A stretch of DNA of 64,000 bases from Deltaproteobacteria bacterium (GCA_016699445.1 CP064976.1:1426001-1490000); one strand, 5' to 3'. Shown: positions 25,870 to 35,545, counted from the stretch's first letter. The notes: generated by a model from the letters alone, not told the origin. Numbers and translations: made by a program.

Positions 25870-27039
25870 ATGAATCTATTTCACAAACTTTGTCTGTATA
25901 GCCTTGTGGGTATTTTAGCAGGATTGTCCTCGGCACTCTTAATATTGAGCCTTCAATATGTGACGGAGATTCGCCTAGCCCATGTCGAGCTTGTGTGGTT
26001 TTTGCCTGTCGCAGGATTTGTTTCAGGATGGATGTATACGCGATTTGGTAAAAATGTATCTTCAGGAAGTTCTCTGATTTTTGAGGAAATCCATGACCCC
26101 AAGCAGGCATTGCCACTCAGATTTGCCCCTCTTGTTTTTATCAATACCATTCTTACACACCTTTTTGGAGGCTCTGCAGGTCGAGAAGGGACGGCTGTCC
26201 AAATGGGTGCTTCTTTGGCAGATCAACTTTCTAAAGTCTTTAACTTAGCCAAAGAAGATCGACCCACACTTTTGAGAATGGGTTTGTCTGCGGCTTTTGG
26301 TTCTGCCTTGGGAGCCCCTTGGGCTGGGGCTTTGTTTGGTATGGAAGTCACCAAGCGTGGTCGTCTTTATTATCAAAAAATCTGGGAATGTATTTTTGCT
26401 TCATGGGTGGGGTACGGTGTGGCTCATGGAATATTATTATGGCTGCATGAACGTCCTGATTATCCTTCGATTGAAGTTGTGGATTATAATGTGAAAACAA
26501 TTTTTTCGGTTTTGGTATTAGGTCTTATGACGGGTATTTGGGCACGATTATTTTCCAAAATGGTCCATTATTTGGAGCATTTTTTACAGAGAAAATTTTC
26601 ATTAAGTTGGCAGATGTGTGTGGGGGGAGCTGTTCTTGTTCTTTTTTATAGTCTCTTTGGTCAACAGTATGCGGGATTGGGTATTCCAATGATTCAACAG
26701 TCTATTGATAAAAGTGTTTCCATTCAGACGCCATTTTTAAAAACGATCGCAACGGTTGTGACTGTGGGCAGCGGTTTTAAGGGAGGGGAGTTTGTTCCAT
26801 TGGTTTTTATTGGGACTGGTTTGGGGAGTGCTTTGGCTGGTTGGTTGAAAGTGTCCGTACCTCTTTTGGCCTCATTAGGATTTGGGGCAGTCTTTGCAGG
26901 AGCGGCTAATGTGCCTCTGACATGCGCAGTACTCTTGATGGAAATTTTTGGGTCCAAGATAGGTATCTACGCGTTACTAGTATGCTACTTAAGTTATTTT
27001 GTTTCAGGAAGAAGAAGTATTTATAAAGGTCAAAAGTAG
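25870..27039 (+). CDS. CLC-family chloride channel/antiporter
   Basis: 389 residues, all membrane. Selectivity-filter signatures are GGSAGREGTAVQMG (the GKEGP-like motif; Glu retained, Pro replaced by Thr) and GSGFKGGEFVPLVFIGTGLG, plus GAPWAGALFGMEV. There is no C-terminal CBS pair. The retained Glu in GREGT corresponds to the gating glutamate of CLC exchangers, so a Cl-/H+ antiporter is plausible. It is shorter than E. coli ClcA (473), lacking some N-terminal helix content. The start at ATG 25870 is divergent from the flippase-like gene, with 22 bases between chosen starts. Confidence 0.88.
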   Translation: MNLFHKLCLYSLVGILAGLSSALLILSLQYVTEIRLAHVELVWFLPVAGFVSGWMYTRFGKNVSSGSSLIFEEIHDPKQALPLRFAPLVFINTILTHLFGGSAGREGTAVQMGASLADQLSKVFNLAKEDRPTLLRMGLSAAFGSALGAPWAGALFGMEVTKRGRLYYQKIWECIFASWVGYGVAHGILLWLHERPDYPSIEVVDYNVKTIFSVLVLGLMTGIWARLFSKMVHYLEHFLQRKFSLSWQMCVGGAVLVLFYSLFGQQYAGLGIPMIQQSIDKSVSIQTPFLKTIATVVTVGSGFKGGEFVPLVFIGTGLGSALAGWLKVSVPLLASLGFGAVFAGAANVPLTCAVLLMEIFGSKIGIYALLVCYLSYFVSGRRSIYKGQK

Positions 27040-27056
27040 ATCCATCTGTATATTCA

Positions 27057-27776
27057 TTAAAACATTTTTGGAAAATAAGCCCCAGTCTTTTTTTTATATT
27101 CCTGATAGTTTGGGAAAACAGACGTTAATTTTTTTTCTTCCAAATAGGCTCGGTAGCGTTGGAGGGGGATGAAAAGAAGGGTTAGAAAAATATTAAACCA
27201 AGAAGGAATCCACAAACACGATCCGATGGTGGTCAGTGTTTGGCCTATATATAAAGGGTGTCGGATATAACGATAAATCCCATTTTGAATCAGTCCTCGG
27301 GCCTGAATGACTATGCTGAAACATGTTTTTAAATAATACAGACCAATAGCTAAAATAGTATTTCCAGCAATCAGCAAAATAACGGAGAGAATATGGGGAT
27401 GCCCCATGTCAAAAGGATAAAACGGAGTAAAAATATTTTTTAAAAATGGAATATTTTGGATACGACTCCAATGACTCCAACCTGGAGACTCATAAATCAG
27501 ATAAGAAAGTGAAGCGCAAAAGGGAGGAAAAAAACGTTCTGTCAAAGTCAAGGCGCGGGCGATGGGTGGTTTGCGGATGAGATAGCTGATAAAATAGAGC
27601 AAAAACGTCAGCATGATTAGAGACCAATTGATATGAGCAAATAGGGTAAAAAGCTGAGGGTGATGTTGGTATTCCCGAATTCTGAGATCAATGCGGTAGA
27701 GGATATAAACAATAAAAAATAAAGCACCGGCTATTTTGAAAAAAGTTTCTCTATAAAGGCTGTTAAGAAATTTCAT
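27057..27776 (-). CDS. Isoprenylcysteine/phospholipid methyltransferase family protein
   Basis: 239 residues with five to six hydrophobic segments. The C-terminal block GLIQNGIYRYIRHPLYIGQT followed by a membrane hairpin and NYQEYKKKTGAYFPK is the ICMT/PEMT-like SAM-binding region (RHPxY motif). In bacteria these integral membrane methyltransferases act on lipids or small thiols; the substrate is unknown. It follows, and overlaps by four bases, the GIY-YIG gene, indicating one operon. It is convergent with clc (17 bases apart). Confidence 0.8.
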   Translation of the reverse strand: MKFLNSLYRETFFKIAGALFFIVYILYRIDLRIREYQHHPQLFTLFAHINWSLIMLTFLLYFISYLIRKPPIARALTLTERFFPPFCASLSYLIYESPGWSHWSRIQNIPFLKNIFTPFYPFDMGHPHILSVILLIAGNTILAIGLYYLKTCFSIVIQARGLIQNGIYRYIRHPLYIGQTLTTIGSCLWIPSWFNIFLTLLFIPLQRYRAYLEEKKLTSVFPNYQEYKKKTGAYFPKMF

Positions 27777-28033
27777 TTGGTGCTTTTCTTGTGTTTGCGC
27801 ATGATTTGTTTTTTTTCATCCCGCGATAGTTTCTTGATAGCCGCCTCTCTTTTTAAAGCTTCTGATTTTGTGTCGTAGATTTCGTGGTAGAGAAGTTTTT
27901 TGAATCCAAATGCGCGTGTAAACTTAGCAGCTTTACCCGATTGGTGTTGCTGCATGCGTCTTTCTAAGTTGTTTGTGTACCCGGTGTAATATTTCCCGTC
28001 TGATGATTGGAGGATATAGACAAAATGAGGCAC
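27773..28033 (-). CDS. GIY-YIG domain endonuclease-like protein
   Basis: 86 residues. FVYILQSSDGKYYTGYTNNL is the GIY-YIG signature (here VYI...YTG), followed by Arg in ERRMQQH and Glu in the EAL segment, the active-site residues of this nuclease fold. Such stand-alone UPF0213-like proteins are common and their biological role is unclear (structure-specific nuclease suspected). A C-terminal Lys-rich tail follows. It overlaps the downstream methyltransferase start by four bases. Confidence 0.9.
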   Translation of the reverse strand: MPHFVYILQSSDGKYYTGYTNNLERRMQQHQSGKAAKFTRAFGFKKLLYHEIYDTKSEALKREAAIKKLSRDEKKQIMRKHKKSTK

Positions 28034-28041
28034 AAAAAGAT

Positions 28042-28227
28042 TTATTCTTCAGGCTCAGGAGGTGCTGGCTGATCGTGCTTTTCGACAAATTTTTTAATGT
28101 CTTCAATATGCTCAATCACAAGCTTGGCTTTCTTTAAACCAAACTGAAAAGGGTAACGATCTTCGGGTGTGTTTTTAAGGACAATCATGGGGTTGCCCTT
28201 GTACTCTGATTCTTCAACGATAGCCAT
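28042..28227 (-). CDS. Small conserved hypothetical protein, 61 aa
   Basis: 61 residues starting MAIVEESEYKGNPMIVL and ending PAPPEPEE. The ATG at 28227 lies after AAGGAG with six bases' spacing, so the start is secure; a longer in-frame reading to 28266 would have no such site. Two short strands then a helix, GLKKAKLVIEHIEDIKKFV, and an acidic Pro tail. No catalytic motif. It probably begins the operon with the GIY-YIG and methyltransferase genes (8-base gap). Function unknown. Confidence 0.7.
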   Translation of the reverse strand: MAIVEESEYKGNPMIVLKNTPEDRYPFQFGLKKAKLVIEHIEDIKKFVEKHDQPAPPEPEE

Positions 28228-28359
28228 TTCAAGCTCCTTAATTTTAGTTTTGCTAGAAAGCATCAAAAAGGCAGTCTTGTCATGAAAAAAATGGGGCTTA
28301 CTTGGTAGACATTTTTTTCTTTTAATTCTGAATATCTCTAGTAGAGGCGTCCATTCACT

Positions 28360-29170
28360 ATGAGCTCTAAAACAACCACATCTCTATATAAGACCGCGGG
28401 CTTTCTTTCCGAGAATCTCTGGGGTGTTCTTTCAGCTACGATACATAGTGCCGTCTCACGATTTTATACACGTCTTTATGAAACAAAATTGTCTCGCTAT
28501 TTTATCGAACCCTATTGTGAATGGCAGTATCAGGATCGAAATCATCATTTAAAATTTCTTCCAGGCCGCAATAAATCTCGCTACGAATCCTTTCAGGATT
28601 TTTTTACGAGAGATTTTAAAGAACCTCTCAAGATTACTTCAGAAGCTATCTGGCCTTGCGAAGGGGAAGTGTGTGATTATGAAGAGTCTATTTCGGAAAA
28701 ACTCATCAATATTAAAGGTGATTTACGTCCTATAAGGGCTATCTTTGGTGATACAGAGGGTCTGATCCCCTGATAATTACTATTTCACCAATATTTTTCT
28801 TCATAATAAAAATTATCATCACATCCATGCCCCAGTGACAGGAAAAATTTTGAGGATGGAACGGATTCGTGGAAAACTTCTTCTCCTCCGTCCGCGTGCG
28901 TATCCAGGCCGTCCGTCTCTGCCAGCGATGCATAATGAACGTGTGAATGTGGATCTGGAAGATCTCCAAGGAAGACATTGGTTTTTGTCTATTGTGGGTG
29001 GGCCGGCTGTGGCGACAATTCAGATGCTTCCAGAAATGCAAATCGGGAAGACAATTGAGATTGGGCAAAAGCTGGCAAGTTTTTATATGGGATCTACGTG
29101 TTGTATTGCTTCACCGATCAAGCCACATACAAGTCTTCACCAGTCTGTTTCTGTCGGACAGCCTTTCTAA
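28360..29170 (+). CDS. Second phosphatidylserine decarboxylase-like gene, frameshifted
   Basis: The first frame (28360-28773) gives 137 residues including SRYESFQDFFTRDFK, a hallmark of Psd N-termini. The second frame resumes at PDNYYFTNIF and carries YHHIHAPVTGKI, HNERVNVDLED, GGPAVATIQ and FYMGSTCCIASP, with the GST self-cleavage site that makes the pyruvoyl cofactor. The break is at the CCCC run 28767-28770: one base too many (or two too few) restores a continuous protein of about 269 residues. An intact psd lies at 59410-60270. Psd makes phosphatidylethanolamine at the inner membrane. This copy may be specialised or a decaying paralogue, unless the base is a sequencing error. Confidence 0.8.
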
Positions 29171-29176
29171 GATTTT

Positions 29177-31286
29177 ATGAACACGCGAAAATTTTATTGG
29201 ATGACAGGCCTTGTTTTACACAGCCTGATGTGGGTCTTCTTTTTCAGATTGGGCATTGATTTTCTCCAGAGTAGCCAAGACTCGTGGTACCAGCTAGCGC
29301 GCAATGAGTATTTTGATACTTTTATCAAAGTGCAGTTGTCTCTATTGCCCTATTATCTGGCGATAGGCTTGCTTTTCTCTTTTTGTATCGAAAGGATTTT
29401 GGATTTTTTTCAAAAGCTCTGGCCATCGTCGGGACTATTGAATCAAGGTTTTCGGTACACGATTGTCTTTACTTGGTTTTGGCTTTCTTGGGTGTCTCTT
29501 TCGTGGTTGAGTTATTATGCTAGCTGGTTGGTTCCTTTTTCAATGATGGAACAAAAATTGGGTTTTCGCATCACACATCATCAGCTAAAGATTTTATCCC
29601 CTCTGATTTATCTTAATTTTTTATTCTTAATCAGTATCCCCATAGTTTCTTTGAAAAAATATTTTCATTTGATCACTTTAAAAAGAAGTCTGATTTTCTT
29701 TTTTTTAATCATCGGTATTTTAGGCTTAAAGTTTGGCCTTCCTTTTTTAAAAATTTCTCAGCATCCACAGACATCAACACAGCCCAATATTGTGATAATA
29801 GGTTCTGATGCTATGCGTGCTGATCGTTTGGGTATTTATGGTTACTCACGACCAACGTCTCCTCATATCGATGCCATTGGTCGTGACGGGGTTGTGTGTG
29901 AGAGGATGTATGTCACAAGCCCTAGCACGAGTGAATCTCTCTTGTCCCTCATCACAGGACTCACACCTCGCGAGAGTGGGATCCGGTCGATTTTTTATGG
30001 GCCTGAAGATATTAAGCGCGTGAAAGAAAATCCGGGATTGTTCCGATTTTAAAACAAAAGGGCTACGCACAGTTGCTTTGGGTGATTGGTCTGGAAGTGA
30101 TTTAGGGCGTTTGGCTGATTTTGATTTGGCTGATGTTGAGCCTGAAATGAATTTTATCGATTATATCGACGAAGCGGCTCGTCGGATTCATCTGCCACTT
30201 TTGGCTTTTTTTGCTAACCCGCTCAATTCCTGGATAGCTCCTGATTTTGTAGGGCTACTCATTAGTAAACACACAGCCGAGTCGGCTCTTTCGATTGCTG
30301 AAAAAGAAATCGGTCAGGTATCAAAAATCGGCCAGCCACTTTTTATGTTTGTTTTTCTTTCGACGACCCATCTTCCATATGCGATTCCCGAAGGAGAACC
30401 TATTACTTTTGGTGATCCTAATTACAAAGGTCTTCATGAACGACAGCTTAACTTTTCATCTCTGGATGCCATTTCAACAGCGGACTTAAGCCAAGAATTA
30501 AAAAATGATTCTCAAAGAATCAAAGATCTCTATGACAGCACTGTGTGGCGCTTTGATCAGCAAGTAGCGCGTATTGATACGGCTCTTAAGAAAAGTCATT
30601 TGAACAATACGATTTTTATCGTGCTGGCGGATCATGGGGAAGACCAGTGGGATCCGGGTGTGGGTTTGAGCCGGACTCTTCATGCGGGAGATCAGTCGAT
30701 TCGTATTCCTTTTATTGTCCGGTGGCCGGATCATCTGAAGCCTCACAGGATTCAAAATTTGCTTCGAGCCACGGATGTGGTGCCGACTTTAGCGGATCTG
30801 GCAGATGCTACTGATGCTGCCAATTTTGACAATTCTGAATGGAAAGAAAAGAGCTTTAAAAAACTTCTTGAAGGAGAAAGTCTGCCAGATGATCGCAGTG
30901 TTTTTATTGAGTCAGGAATTTCCTGGACGGGACCGACCTTGTATCCACCCGATGGGCCGCATTTGAGTTATCCCGGAGTGACAAGCTTGGCCGCTCCAGA
31001 TCGCCGTATCGACTCGCAACTTCTCATCCCTCACGATAAATTGATGATGGTCATGAAAGCCAAAGATCGTGTTTTTATCCAAGGCCGTTATAAAGTGGCC
31101 TACCAACCTTTAAAAACAGGGCCATTGGTGGATATGTGTGATCTGGAACAAGATCCGTGGTGTCAAAAAAGGCTTAAGCCTGACCCTCAATTGGCGCAAA
31201 AACTTAAAGCAGAAATCATGAAAGATCCGGAAGAATTTTATTTAGCTTGGCCCCGAGAGGTTTTTGATCAGGGGTTTGCTCCATGA
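29177..31286 (+). CDS. Membrane sulfatase/phosphotransferase-like enzyme, two frameshifts
   Basis: N-terminal ~190 residues hold four to five membrane helices; the rest is an alkaline-phosphatase-superfamily domain: NIVIIGSDAMRADRLGIYGY then the active-site region SPSTSESLLSLITG, where Thr sits at the formylglycine-Cys position, then ADHGEDQWDPG and late metal sites. The Thr nucleophile argues for a lipid or sugar phospho-transferase or hydrolase of LtaS/EptA style rather than a true sulfatase. The frame is broken twice within 40 bases (near 30036 and 30069), each repaired by one added base (GGG to GGGG, GCA to GCAA). The joined product is about 703 residues. It precedes the oxygenase gene by a four-base overlap. 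Confidence 0.75.
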
Positions 31287-31999
31287 AAAAATCTCTTTTT
31301 GTTTCTTCAGGAAAATATCTTCAGATTAAAAATTTTGTAAAACCTGAGTTGTGTCAAAAATGGCAAAAACGTATTTTGTCGGATCGCAAATACTGGTCTC
31401 CAGGATTTAGTGGTTGGACATATGGTTTGGCTTGGTATGTTTTGATCGAACATGGAAATCTTCATCTCTATCATCATCAGGCGAAATCTTTGAATCAGCG
31501 GATTCAAAAATTACCTCAGTATCTTGAGGTGATGAAATCAGCGAGTCGTTATTTGGTAGGGCCTCAAGGGCAGAGAGATTTGCCCGTGCGTTCACGTGTG
31601 CAAAATTTGGGTCCGTATTGGTCTCTTTCTGGATTTCATATTAATCTAAATGCGGGTGATGGTGAGATTCATGCGGACTATGAAGGCCTGTCTCCATATC
31701 CCGAAATGCTTTTTCATTCGAAGACACGGGCCTATAGTGCTGTGTTGAGTCTTTCAGTTCCCGATCAGGGTGGTGGTTTGTTTTTATGGGAGAAACGTCA
31801 CCGAGCGGATCAGCCGATGAAATTGTCCAAAAAAGATAAACGGTATTTGAGCTATGAAGTAGGTGATCTCACTCTCTTTGATAGTTTTCTCTATCATCAA
31901 GTGGAAGGTTCGAAATCTAAAAAGAATTTTCGCATCACGGCTGTCATGCATTTCCTGTATCGTGAAAAACCTTATCCGCATTGGGAGTATTGGTTTTGA
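31283..31999 (+). CDS. Fe(II)/2-oxoglutarate-dioxygenase-like protein
   Basis: 238 residues, strand-rich. A candidate facial triad is present: HADYEG (His-x-Asp) and a distal His in FLYHQVEGS, about 90 residues apart, followed by an Arg in FRITAVMHF that would bind 2-oxoglutarate. The segment GGGLFLWEK sits between, as in double-stranded beta-helix dioxygenases. Such enzymes hydroxylate or desaturate proteins or small molecules. The start overlaps the stop of the sulfatase-like gene (ATGA), suggesting translational coupling and a shared pathway. Motif-level assignment; the substrate is unknown. Confidence 0.65.
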   Translation: MKKSLFVSSGKYLQIKNFVKPELCQKWQKRILSDRKYWSPGFSGWTYGLAWYVLIEHGNLHLYHHQAKSLNQRIQKLPQYLEVMKSASRYLVGPQGQRDLPVRSRVQNLGPYWSLSGFHINLNAGDGEIHADYEGLSPYPEMLFHSKTRAYSAVLSLSVPDQGGGLFLWEKRHRADQPMKLSKKDKRYLSYEVGDLTLFDSFLYHQVEGSKSKKNFRITAVMHFLYREKPYPHWEYWF

Positions 32000-32808
32000 A
32001 AACCTCACAGCTCATGCCGGTTTTATTTTTAGGTCATGGAAATCCCATGAACGCGATTCAAAAAAATCCTTTTACCCATATGTTGAAAGAGTTGGGTGTA
32101 AATATTCCAACACCTCGTTTGATTTTGTGTATCTCGGCGCATTGGATGACTCAGAGTACGTGGTTGACCCACATGCCAAAGCCTAAAACCATCCATGATT
32201 TTTCTGGTTTTCCTCAAGAGCTTTTTAATGTTGAATACCCAGCTCCCGGCAGTCCTCACGATGCGGAAAAAATCCAATCATTAATAACTGAAGCGAGTAG
32301 AGGTAGCGAAATTAGAAATTTATCCCTTCAGCTTGATGATCATCATTGGGGTTTAGATCATGGGACTTGGTCACTTCTTGTCCATATGTACCCACAAGCG
32401 ACAATTCCCGTCATACAACTCAGTCTCGATCTTTCAAAGCCACCTGAGTTTCATTATCAGTTAGGACAACATTTAAGTGTTTTGAGAGAGCAGGGTGTTT
32501 TAATTATTGGCAGTGGAAACATTGTCCACAACCTCCGCATGATTAAATGGGAAGAAAACGCCGAGCCGTATGACTGGGCCATCGAGTTTGATCAGTGGGT
32601 GAAAGAAAAAATTTTAAAACGAGATGATCTATCTCTTATCTCTGACGCTACGTCTTCCAAGTCAGGCCAACTGAGTATCCCCACTCCCGATCATTGGTAC
32701 CCACTTCTCTATGCCCTGGGAGCCTCCCGAAAAACCGATGAAATCCATTTTGATTACGAAGCAATCGATCATGGCTCCATCGCAATGCGATGCGTGCGTT
32801 GGAAATAA
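31996..32808 (+). CDS. LigB/DODA-type extradiol dioxygenase family protein
   Basis: About 270 residues. PVLFLGHGNPMNAI (metal His in GHGxP), CISAHWMT (second His), and the DHHWGLDHGTW and IIGSGNIVHNL blocks are the class III extradiol dioxygenase family pattern of E. coli YgiD. The active site binds iron or zinc; activity may be ring cleavage of catechols, for example 4,5-DOPA. I chose TTG 31996: GGGAG lies eight bases upstream and it overlaps the previous stop as TTGA. An ATG at 32014 is the alternative, starting right at the conserved block. It is third in a tight row with the sulfatase-like and oxygenase genes. Confidence 0.85.
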   Translation: MKTSQLMPVLFLGHGNPMNAIQKNPFTHMLKELGVNIPTPRLILCISAHWMTQSTWLTHMPKPKTIHDFSGFPQELFNVEYPAPGSPHDAEKIQSLITEASRGSEIRNLSLQLDDHHWGLDHGTWSLLVHMYPQATIPVIQLSLDLSKPPEFHYQLGQHLSVLREQGVLIIGSGNIVHNLRMIKWEENAEPYDWAIEFDQWVKEKILKRDDLSLISDATSSKSGQLSIPTPDHWYPLLYALGASRKTDEIHFDYEAIDHGSIAMRCVRWK

Positions 32809-32821
32809 AAAGGAAATAAAA

Positions 32822-33295
32822 ATGAAAAATTCAATTCGATCCGTCTTAGGGTTTTTAGGCTGGCTGGCTCTCTGTTTCGCTGCCGCCACTACAGGAATGA
32901 TTTTTCCGACAGGTGAGTGGTACGCCCAACTCCAAAAGCCTACATGGAATCCACCCAATCAAATTTTCCCCATCATGTGGACGCTACTTTATCTCTTGAT
33001 GGCCTTTGCAGCCTGGCGCGTGTGGAAAATCCACGGCTTCCAAAAAGCACGCTTGGCCTTAACTCTTTTTCTCATCCAGCTGGCTCTGAACACTTTATGG
33101 ACCCCGCTCTTTTTCGGCTACCACCATATGGGCTTAGCCTTTATCGACATTGTCCTGATGATAATTGCCGTGGCTGTCACAATCGTGTCCTTCAAACCCA
33201 AAGACAAAATCGCTGCCTTCATGCTCATCCCATATCTCGCGTGGATTTCTTTTGCTTCAGTATTGAATTGGACTCTTTGGAGATTGAATCAGTGA
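32822..33295 (+). CDS. TspO/MBR-family membrane protein
   Basis: 157 residues with five membrane helices. Characteristic motifs: PTWNPPNQIFPIMWTLLYLLM (WxPP then xWxxLY) and NTLWTPLFFGYHHMGLAFIDI, with the Trp-rich pattern and final NWTLWRLN. TspO/translocator proteins bind porphyrins and steroids; bacterial members regulate tetrapyrrole stress. The ATG at 32822 follows AAGGAAATAAAA; an open frame further upstream overlaps the LigB gene and is not TspO-like. It lies 13 bases after the LigB stop. Confidence 0.92.
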   Translation: MKNSIRSVLGFLGWLALCFAAATTGMIFPTGEWYAQLQKPTWNPPNQIFPIMWTLLYLLMAFAAWRVWKIHGFQKARLALTLFLIQLALNTLWTPLFFGYHHMGLAFIDIVLMIIAVAVTIVSFKPKDKIAAFMLIPYLAWISFASVLNWTLWRLNQ

Positions 33296-33337
33296 TGAAA
33301 ATATTTTTCTCATTTATTTTTCACACCTATTTTCCCT

Positions 33338-33730
33338 ATGACAACCCCTCAATCCCAAATCACTACCTTCCTAAAATCTCAAGCCTTCGGAGTGGTGGGC
33401 GCTTCCAACGACCGAAGCAAATTTGGCAACCGCGTCTTGCGACATTATTTGGAACGTCACTTAAAAGTCTACCCCATCAATCCTAATGAAAGCCAAGTGG
33501 AAGGCTTAGCCTGCCTCTCATCTGTGAATGAATTGCCAGACGAGGTCATCAGCCTTTCCATCATCACACCTCCGGCAGTGACAGAAGAAATCGTCGAGGC
33601 GGCAATCGCAAAAGGAATTAAAAACATCTGGATGCAACCAGGCGCCCAGAGTGCAAAGGCGATTGCTGTGTGTGAAAAAGCAGGGGTGAATGTGATTGGG
33701 GATGGGCGGTGTGTGTTGGTGGAGGTTTAA
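33338..33730 (+). CDS. CoA-binding domain protein
   Basis: 130 residues, Rossmann-type. FGVVGASNDRSKFGNRVLRHYL is split by me here as the GVVGASNDRSKFG nucleotide-binding loop, followed by VYPINPNES and the central SIITPPAVTEEIVEAA. These match the CoA_binding_2 family (YccU-type) found alone or as part of acyl-CoA synthetases. Stand-alone members have no established reaction. Its start has only a weak site and lies 42 bases after tspO. Next is a 57-base gap before a large convergent gene. Confidence 0.85.
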   Translation: MTTPQSQITTFLKSQAFGVVGASNDRSKFGNRVLRHYLERHLKVYPINPNESQVEGLACLSSVNELPDEVISLSIITPPAVTEEIVEAAIAKGIKNIWMQPGAQSAKAIAVCEKAGVNVIGDGRCVLVEV

Positions 33731-33787
33731 AAAATAAAATATAAATTTGCAGAGTTTGTGCTCAGTCGTGTGTTCCCCGAAGTGAAG

Positions 33788-35428
33788 TTAACATTCACGA
33801 ATAGAGTTGCTTGATCTTTGAAGTGTAGGAAATAGTTCTTTAAACGTTTCTTCTAAGTGATCAAATCGCGCCGTCTGTTTATTCTCAGCGGTTACACTTA
33901 AATGAAAAAAATGACTTCCTTTTCCTTTCATCCAGCGATCTTTGGAAATATTAAAAATTTCTTTACACCCAATCTCTTCGATCCATTTTTCAAGTTCATG
34001 CAAAGACATAACTTCTAATCCCTGAATCCCTGTTTGTTCCAAGAGTCTAATGTTTTCAGCAAATTTGAGAAAGCTAGTTGCTTCTGTTGTTAAAGGTTCA
34101 AGGCAGCAAATAATACAAACAAATTCATTTATTTCGTTTTTAGAATATTGTGAAAGTTTAGAGGGGTTTTTAGCAATATGAAGAAACTGGTCGAAAGCTT
34201 CGTAAGTTCTCTCGTAGGATTCTACCAAAGAAGATGCTGGAAAAATTGTTTTGAATTCTTTTGAGCCAAAGCTTTTTTTAAATTCAATTAGTAGGCCCCT
34301 CTTATCTCCAAGTGGGATGAAAAAATCTGGAATACTTTTATCTCTATTTCCAGGTAAAATAATATTATCAAAACAGACGTATGGGATAGAGTAGTAATCA
34401 AGAAAATAGGAAAAGTATTTATTAACGGCTTCTCCTATTTTTCCTTGAATAGAACCTGACTCTGGATCACCGAATGCGTCTTGAATACGATCAAATAAAT
34501 ATCTAGAGTAAGCCAATATATAATACCAAGGCGATAGTAGTAGATAACTATGAATAGCGCTTTTATCTCCTCCTGTTACTTCGTCTCCTATCCATATTAA
34601 AGGCTGAGCTCCTAATGGGAGAGGTGCATATTTTTGATAAAATTCTGGAAGCATCAATACTTCTTCTTCATGCCATTTCCTAAAAATGCTTGTATTACAA
34701 GAGAAGCGTTCAGCAATTAATCGTAGTAAGTCTGAACTGACACCATATTTACTTTTCAAATTCTCATCTACGTGATTATCACGAATAAAGAATAGACCAC
34801 TGCTATCTTTAATATTTTCAGCAATAGTTAATATAAAAAAAGCACCCCTATAAAAATCAATGGGATGGAAACTCAAATATTTAGATAAGCCTTTAAAATA
34901 GTTTCCGTTCGTTGCTTCATCTAGGTATTTTTGTATAAGCCAATTCCTATAGGAAAAATTAAGATCAATGATCGCATGCATCCATTGTGATCCGACAGAT
35001 CTGATAGGAAATAAATCAGCTGCAATTAATCTGGATAACTCTTCTAAATCTGGGACATTTTGGATAAGTGGTTTGAGTGCTTGTGATGTGGATAAATCCT
35101 TTTTAATTACGGCCACTTCATTTGATTCAAACCAACTCTGATCTATGTGTGCGTCTTTAACTTCAAGGTATTGATGGGAAAGGTTGATAATGTCTTTTTC
35201 TTCGGCCACCTTATCAACATCCTCATTTGATAAAAAAGAGAGAACGCCTATCCTCGAAGCATAGGCTCTGCTTAAAAAGATATGATGATAAGGATCAGTT
35301 ATTCTAAGAGATGAGGGATCTAATTTCCAGATTTTCCAATTAAGCTTAGCACAGGTGATCAGAGTAGTGGATAGTTTGTACTTTTGAATCTTTTGAGTGA
35401 ATTCATCGTAACTAATTAAATTTCCCAT
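33788..35428 (-). CDS. Large orphan with PD-(D/E)XK-like nuclease motif
   Basis: 546 residues, not recognised as a known family. Near residues 330-384 there is a pattern reminiscent of a PD-(D/E)XK nuclease: GKIGEAVNKYF (Glu333), SIPDFFIPL (Asp368), then LLIEFKKS giving Glu382-x-Lys384. The upstream 300 residues are mostly helical with many Trp/Tyr; the C-terminus (420-546) is helical. A PD-(D/E)XK fold in a big single protein might be a stand-alone restriction or repair nuclease. The start ATG at 35428 is followed by MGNLISYDEF. The upstream region holds tRNA-Asn on the same strand. Function inferred from three residues only. Confidence 0.5.
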   Translation of the reverse strand: MGNLISYDEFTQKIQKYKLSTTLITCAKLNWKIWKLDPSSLRITDPYHHIFLSRAYASRIGVLSFLSNEDVDKVAEEKDIINLSHQYLEVKDAHIDQSWFESNEVAVIKKDLSTSQALKPLIQNVPDLEELSRLIAADLFPIRSVGSQWMHAIIDLNFSYRNWLIQKYLDEATNGNYFKGLSKYLSFHPIDFYRGAFFILTIAENIKDSSGLFFIRDNHVDENLKSKYGVSSDLLRLIAERFSCNTSIFRKWHEEEVLMLPEFYQKYAPLPLGAQPLIWIGDEVTGGDKSAIHSYLLLSPWYYILAYSRYLFDRIQDAFGDPESGSIQGKIGEAVNKYFSYFLDYYSIPYVCFDNIILPGNRDKSIPDFFIPLGDKRGLLIEFKKSFGSKEFKTIFPASSLVESYERTYEAFDQFLHIAKNPSKLSQYSKNEINEFVCIICCLEPLTTEATSFLKFAENIRLLEQTGIQGLEVMSLHELEKWIEEIGCKEIFNISKDRWMKGKGSHFFHLSVTAENKQTARFDHLEETFKELFPTLQRSSNSIREC

Positions 35429-35510
35429 ATAAGATCCAAATCCGGGTACTCAGGTAGTTATTTTACTCTGAATTCCGGAGACAGACGACTGACCCCAAGT
35501 TTTATTAAAT

Positions 35511-35540
35511 AAAAAAAGCCACCTAATGGTGGCTTTTTTT
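35511..35540 (-). terminator. Bidirectional intrinsic terminator of tRNA-Asn
   Basis: A perfect hairpin, AAAAAAAGCCACC then TAAT then GGTGGCTTTTTTT. It can act in both directions. On the minus strand it lies 6 bases after the tRNA-Asn 3' end and is the obvious tRNA terminator. Confidence 0.85.
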
Positions 35541-35545
35541 TATTG

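Noticed and set aside
28767..28770. Second psd as a pseudogene proper
   Set aside because: Both halves keep all motifs and the break is a single base in a homopolymer, so decay is not shown.
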